From: Nitrososphaerales archaeon
GTDB lineage: Archaea > Thermoproteota > Nitrososphaeria > Nitrososphaerales > Gagatemarchaeaceae
Assembly: GCA_030040055.1 (NCBI GenBank)
Contig: JASHUK010000066.1
Location: forward strand, 1 to 8,521
Length of the DNA stretch: 8,521 nt
Direction of reading: 5' to 3'
Shown: one piece after another, positions 5,345 to 8,521 of the stretch
How the letters are laid out: each line of letters begins with the position of its first letter
Numbering within the stretch: the first letter of the stretch is position 1
Program-made: the position numbers and the translations under genes
Notes under the pieces: generated by a model
The model's database searches: none
What the model was told of the DNA's origin: nothing
What the model saw: only the letters and a program-made list of their open reading frames with translations

Positions 5345-6607
5345 TCACTTCAGCACGCCGGAGCCGATCAGGCGCCACCTCTCGGCGATGCGCCTGCTGA
5401 TCGCCCCCCTCATGCCCGGCTCGACCGCCACCGGCTTCTTGAGGTCGACCTCTATCACTTCGCCCCTGGCGGACGTCACGACGGCCTGCGAGGAGCTGGT
5501 CCCAAGGTTCAGCCTGAGGTTCTCCCCTAGCTTCACCTTGTCCACCTTCACGAGCTCCGCCGAGCCCACCGCCGTCTCGAACAGGTCGAGGTCGAGGGTG
5601 ATGTGCTCCCACGTCGGAGGGAGGGAGCCCGGCTTGCCGATCACGCTCCCGACCATCTGGTCCCCCTTCGTGAAGGCCGGGTCGAGCGACGTCCCCACCG
5701 CGACCAGGCCTCCGGGAGAGACCCCGTCTGCGCGCCCTGCCCCGGTCTGAAGGGACGTGACCTTGGTCACGACCGGGACGTACTTCCCGGTCCTGTCGTC
5801 CAGCATCCCCGGCTTCAGCTCCACGTCGTCCCCCATCCTGATCTCCCCCCTGACCAGGCTGCCGCCGAGCACCCCTCCGGAGAGGTCGGACACCTCAGAC
5901 CCGGGCCTGTTGACGTCGAAGCTCCTCACGACGTACATGAGGGAGTCGGCCCTCGGGTCCCGCGCGGGGGTGGGGACCACCTCCTCGAGGGCTTCGATGA
6001 GTGCGTCGATGTTCAGCTTCTGCTGAGCCGATATGGGGACGATCGGCGCCGACGCGGCCACCGTCTTCTCGACGAACTTCTCGATGTCCCTCCTGTTCTT
6101 CTCGGCTTCCTCGTTGGTGACGAGGTCGATCTTGTTCTGCGCGATCACTATCTTCTTCATCCCGAGCATCTGCAGCGCCTGCAGGTGCTCGCGCGTCTGG
6201 GGCTTCGGGACCTGCTCGTTGGCCGCTATCACCAGCAGGGCGCCGTCCATCAGGAACGCCCCTGCGAGCATGTTGGTCATCAGGCTCTCGTGCCCAGGGC
6301 AGTCCACGAAGCTGACGGCCCGGAGCAGCTTCCCTTCCGCCCCGCAGACGGGGCAGGTCTTGCTGGTGGAGTAGCAGGCGGGGGCGGGCGTCCTCGGACA
6401 CTTGTAGAACGCGGCGTCGGCGTAGCCGACCTTGATCGTGATGCCCCTCTTCAGCTCCTCGCTGTGGGCGCTGGCCCAGACGCCGGTGATCGCCCGGGTC
6501 ACGCTGGTCTTGCCGTGGTCCACGTGCCCGCTCGTCCCGATGTCCACTTCGGGCTGGCGGGGGAGCAGCGCGGAGGGCTCAGCCTGTTGAGTTATCTGAC
6601 CTGACAA
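5345..6607 (-). CDS. eif2g: Translation initiation factor aIF2 gamma subunit
   Basis: This 420-residue GTPase is the core of archaeal aIF2, which carries initiator Met-tRNA to the small subunit. All GTPase motifs are present: G1 GHVDHGKT (27-34), switch-1 KRGITI (53-58), G3 DCPGHE (102-107), G4 NKID (158-161) and G5 ISA (192-194). Two beta-barrel domains follow (about 220-320 and 330-420), ending in the family's RWRLIGSG. The zinc knuckle inserted between switch 1 and G3 (70-89) keeps CPVCG (C85, C88) and C70, but the usual partner C73 is threonine, with a cysteine instead at 78. The start is TTG at 6607; no ATG exists before the GTPase core, and a TATA-like element is centred about 28 bases upstream, so the mRNA is probably leaderless. 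It heads the minus-strand cluster. Confidence 0.97.
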   Translation of the reverse strand: MSGQITQQAEPSALLPRQPEVDIGTSGHVDHGKTSVTRAITGVWASAHSEELKRGITIKVGYADAAFYKCPRTPAPACYSTSKTCPVCGAEGKLLRAVSFVDCPGHESLMTNMLAGAFLMDGALLVIAANEQVPKPQTREHLQALQMLGMKKIVIAQNKIDLVTNEEAEKNRRDIEKFVEKTVAASAPIVPISAQQKLNIDALIEALEEVVPTPARDPRADSLMYVVRSFDVNRPGSEVSDLSGGVLGGSLVRGEIRMGDDVELKPGMLDDRTGKYVPVVTKVTSLQTGAGRADGVSPGGLVAVGTSLDPAFTKGDQMVGSVIGKPGSLPPTWEHITLDLDLFETAVGSAELVKVDKVKLGENLRLNLGTSSSQAVVTSARGEVIEVDLKKPVAVEPGMRGAISRRIAERWRLIGSGVLK

Positions 6608-6630
6608 CGAGCTTCGCGAGCCTTTCCCCC

Positions 6631-6640
6631 TTTTTAAAGA
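6631..6640 (-). promoter_or_regulatory. TATA-like promoter element of aIF2 gamma
   Basis: The minus strand reads TCTTTAAAAA, a good archaeal TATA-like sequence within a 72-base GC-rich gap, centred about 28 bases before the TTG start at 6607. This spacing places the transcription start within a few bases of the start codon. The sequence further upstream is pyrimidine-rich, so no purine-rich BRE is evident. Confidence 0.6.
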
Positions 6641-6679
6641 ATAGAGAGAAGACGGGGACAGGCCGAGCCCCCGGCCGGG

Positions 6680-8332
6680 CTAGTGCCCCATCAGCTCCCT
6701 GACGGCCACCGGGAGGAAGCTCTTGTCCGGGAAGAACACGAGGAAGAAGACGAACGCGGCTGCGAGATACGCCACGGAGGCGCGCTTAGGGAACCACGGC
6801 CGGGTCACCAGGTATGCGGCCCCGAGCGAGAGGCTCGGAACGGCTGGCAGGATGTAATAGGGGTACGTGATCCTGTCGAGCCCGTATTGTATCACGTAGT
6901 AGGGGAGGTAGCACCAGAGGAACCACACGAGAGCCAGCCCCGCCAGCCTCGTCTCGCCGTCCATGGGCTTGGGGTCTTCCCCCTTCCGCCTTCTCGCGAG
7001 GCCCAGATAGAGCGCCACCGCCGCCAGGGGGGCCCAGGCGAAGACCGCCCAGGTGACGACCAGGTTGGTCACCCCCCAGTATCCGACCGTCACGTAAGAG
7101 CCTCCGATGCAGTTACCGAACGCGTTGACGACCCCCAGGCAGTACGTGTCGACGTAGTAGTTGACGGGGGTGTAGTATGTTATCCAGTTCAGAGGGAGTA
7201 TTGGGGTGGCGACGTGGGGGTCGCTCGGGAAGGCGCACCAGTACGGGCCCGTCTGAAGGGTCACCACCGGGTTGGGAGGGGTGCAGAGTAGCGGCCCCGT
7301 GAGCGAAGAGCCGAACTTCAGTATGAACTGCACCTGCTGGAGGAAGGTGGGGAATGAGGCGCTGGCAAACAGCGAGTCGTAGACCTGCATCCCGGCCGCG
7401 AAGACCACCAAGAGGGCGAGCAGGACCTTCACGGCCCCTTCCCCCCTGTCCCTGAGGGTCCCCTCCCCGAACAGGACCATGAACGTCACCACCGCGGCGG
7501 CGCCGAACAGCGCCGTCTCCTTCGTGAGGCCGGCGAGGCCGAGGAAGACCCCTGCCAGGACGTACTTGTCGGCCTTCCACACCTTCATCCCGTACAGATA
7601 GGCCAGGAGCGCGAGGAGCGTGAAGAAGACCTGCTGGACGTCGATGAGCCCGGCGCCGGAGTGGACGAAGAACATCACGTCGAGGGCCAGGAAGGACGCC
7701 CCCAGATAGGCGAGCCGCCTGCTCCCGGAGACCTTCAGGGCCACTAGGAACAGCATGGGGAGGCAGAACGTCCCGAGGAGGACTTGGAATATCCTGTACC
7801 CCAGGTCGGTGTCTCCGAAGAGGGCCATCCCCGCGGCGATGAAGGCCTTGCCTAGGAACGGATGCTCCAGGTTGCAAGCCGAGGGGTACTCCGTCCCATT
7901 CTGAAGCAGCCCGCACTGGGTCCCCTTCAGCATCAGGTTGGCCGCGGGGACGTAATAGACGCCCTCGTCCATGATGCACCCGCTGGAGTTGGTCGCCGGC
8001 ACCGAGCAGCCTGAGGTCGGAGGCTCGTTTATCACGAAGGCGTGGGCCGCCAGGGTAGCGAGGGTTATGCCGACCACGAAGAGAAGCGGCACCCTGTACG
8101 AAGGGTACCGAAGATAGCAGAAGAGCGTCCCCGTGCAGACGGTCGCCACCGCCAGCGCGGTGAGGACCGCCACGCCGGCCGCAGCCGGGAGCAGAAGGGA
8201 AGGATCGCCGGTCGCCGCGTGGGCGACAATCGTCAGCAACAGGAAGGCGAGCGCCACGAAGCTGGCCAGCAGCAGGAGCTTGACCACCCTCCCGAGGGTG
8301 GGGGCGGGCGGGGCCTCTCCCGGCACTTCCAC
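6680..8332 (-). CDS. Membrane glycosyltransferase, PMT/GT39-like
   Basis: From the GTG at 8332 this is 550 residues; positions below count from a longer TTG start at 8380 (566 residues). It is a multi-spanning protein with about 11-13 hydrophobic segments. After three N-terminal segments comes a large extracytoplasmic loop with DE (138-139) before VYYVPAANLML and EHPFLGK (172-178). These match the catalytic acidic motif and the HPPLGK-type motif of the GT-C superfamily, as in dolichyl-phosphate-mannose protein mannosyltransferases. LDVMFFVHSGAGLIDVQQVFF (233-253) and GLTKE (284-288) also fit. It likely transfers a sugar from a polyprenyl-phosphate donor to a protein or lipid outside the membrane; the acceptor is unknown. 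The GTG start is preferred because a TATA-like element lies 27 bases before it, a spacing like that of neighbouring genes. With the TTG start that element would fall inside the coding region. It is divergent from the zinc-ribbon gene. Confidence 0.85.
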   Translation of the reverse strand: MEVPGEAPPAPTLGRVVKLLLLASFVALAFLLLTIVAHAATGDPSLLLPAAAGVAVLTALAVATVCTGTLFCYLRYPSYRVPLLFVVGITLATLAAHAFVINEPPTSGCSVPATNSSGCIMDEGVYYVPAANLMLKGTQCGLLQNGTEYPSACNLEHPFLGKAFIAAGMALFGDTDLGYRIFQVLLGTFCLPMLFLVALKVSGSRRLAYLGASFLALDVMFFVHSGAGLIDVQQVFFTLLALLAYLYGMKVWKADKYVLAGVFLGLAGLTKETALFGAAAVVTFMVLFGEGTLRDRGEGAVKVLLALLVVFAAGMQVYDSLFASASFPTFLQQVQFILKFGSSLTGPLLCTPPNPVVTLQTGPYWCAFPSDPHVATPILPLNWITYYTPVNYYVDTYCLGVVNAFGNCIGGSYVTVGYWGVTNLVVTWAVFAWAPLAAVALYLGLARRRKGEDPKPMDGETRLAGLALVWFLWCYLPYYVIQYGLDRITYPYYILPAVPSLSLGAAYLVTRPWFPKRASVAYLAAAFVFFLVFFPDKSFLPVAVRELMGH

Positions 8333-8354
8333 ACTTTCTCTGCGGCCGCGGGCG

Positions 8355-8363
8355 CTAAAAAAG
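8355..8363 (-). promoter_or_regulatory. TATA-like promoter element of the PMT-like gene
   Basis: The minus strand reads CTTTTTTAG, an isolated AT-rich patch centred about 27 bases before the GTG at 8332. If it is the promoter, translation starts at that GTG and not at the TTG at 8380. Confidence 0.45.
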
Positions 8364-8400
8364 AGGAGCGTCGCGCCCAAGGGGCCGGACTTGCAACATC

Positions 8401-8408
8401 CTTAACTA
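8401..8408 (+). promoter_or_regulatory. TATA-like promoter element of the zinc-ribbon gene
   Basis: CTTAACTA is the AT-richest stretch upstream of the zinc-ribbon gene and is centred about 28 bases before its TTG start, again implying a leaderless mRNA. It is a weaker TATA match than the one before aIF2 gamma. With the element at 8355-8363 it forms a compact divergent promoter region. Confidence 0.4.
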
Positions 8409-8432
8409 ACGAACGCGGGTTGACCGACTCAG

Positions 8433-8521
8433 TTGCCTTATTGTCCGAACTGCGGGAAGCAGATCGCCGGCGGCCAGAAGTTCTGCCCCGAATGCGGCGC
8501 CCCCCAGGTCGCCGCGAGCCC
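8433..8521 (+). CDS. Zinc-ribbon protein, N-terminal part, cut by window edge
   Basis: Twenty-nine codons are visible before the window ends. They encode a complete short zinc ribbon: YCPNCGK (C4, C7) and, ten residues later, FCPECGAP (C18, C21). This is the common N-terminal ribbon found on many archaeal proteins, often before membrane segments or low-complexity linkers, so function cannot be assigned. The start must be TTG at 8433: an in-frame TGA lies at 8421-8423 and there is no ATG or GTG between. No Shine-Dalgarno site is seen, while a TATA-like element lies about 28 bases upstream, so the mRNA is probably leaderless. Confidence 0.75.
   Translation, partial: MPYCPNCGKQIAGGQKFCPECGAPQVAAS

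Noticed and set aside
5603..6604. 333-codon plus-strand frame opposite aIF2 gamma
   Set aside because: Composition is skewed to Arg, His, Leu and Gly, with no domain, and the opposite strand is an unmistakable aIF2 gamma.
6608..6679. Intrinsic terminator after the PMT-like gene
   Set aside because: A GC palindrome (CCCGGCCGGG) and a pyrimidine-rich tract are present, but there is no clean U-run directly after the stem and the tract overlaps the aIF2 gamma promoter, so it cannot be called.
7113..7979. 288-codon minus-strand frame overlapping the PMT-like gene
   Set aside because: It is an out-of-frame reading of the same strand, full of Arg, Pro and Gly, while the PMT frame shows coherent membrane segments and GT-C motifs.
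1..8521. CRISPR array, transposon, tRNA, rRNA or riboswitch
   Set aside because: I saw no regularly spaced repeats, transposase motifs, terminal inverted repeats, cloverleaf or rRNA-like stretch on either strand; gaps between genes are all about 100 bases or shorter.

Overview
The window is GC-rich archaeal DNA. It carries archaea-specific or archaeal/eukaryotic-type genes: translation factor aIF2 gamma, RNA polymerase subunit Rpo7, elongation factor Spt4, ribosomal proteins eS24 and eS31 (S24e and S27ae), the archaeal GTP-dependent dephospho-CoA kinase, and several TATA-like elements just upstream of start codons. By recall, the Rpo7 and aIF2 gamma sequences look most like Nitrososphaerota (Thaumarchaeota) or another TACK lineage. 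The phylum is an inference; the archaeal domain is secure. There is no sign of a virus, transposon, CRISPR array, tRNA or rRNA.

Layout. Positions 19-2135 (+) hold two genes coupled by a 4-base ATGA overlap: a small HExxH protein (putative metallopeptidase) and a fusion of a nucleotidyltransferase domain, a possible winged helix and a Bud32-like kinase. Positions 2115-6607 (-) hold a dense information-processing cluster, read right to left: aIF2 gamma, a PIN-domain nuclease, NAD synthetase, Rpo7, Spt4, dephospho-CoA kinase, S24e, S27ae. The two blocks converge, and their last 21 coding bases overlap. Positions 6680-8332 (-) hold a multi-spanning PMT/GT39-type glycosyltransferase. At the right edge (8433 onward, +) a zinc-ribbon protein begins and runs off the window.

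The minus-strand cluster is largely a known archaeal neighbourhood linking translation initiation, transcription and the small ribosomal subunit. TATA-like elements before aIF2 gamma, Rpo7 and S24e suggest at least three transcription units: aIF2 gamma-PIN (perhaps with nadE), Rpo7-Spt4-dephospho-CoA kinase, and S24e-S27ae. The two cofactor genes (NAD and CoA synthesis) sit inside this housekeeping block.

The most unusual gene is the nucleotidyltransferase/Bud32-like kinase fusion, together with its HExxH partner. In many archaea Kae1 or Kae1-Bud32 lies next to S27ae; here this fusion sits there instead, on the opposite strand. Other points of note are start codons that are mostly TTG at promoter-proximal genes with TATA elements about 27-34 bases upstream (a leaderless-mRNA pattern), altered zinc-ligand sets in Spt4 and aIF2 gamma, and Ala/Pro/Lys-rich tails facing each other across the S24e/S27ae junction. 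I found no clear multi-gene defence or mobile system.
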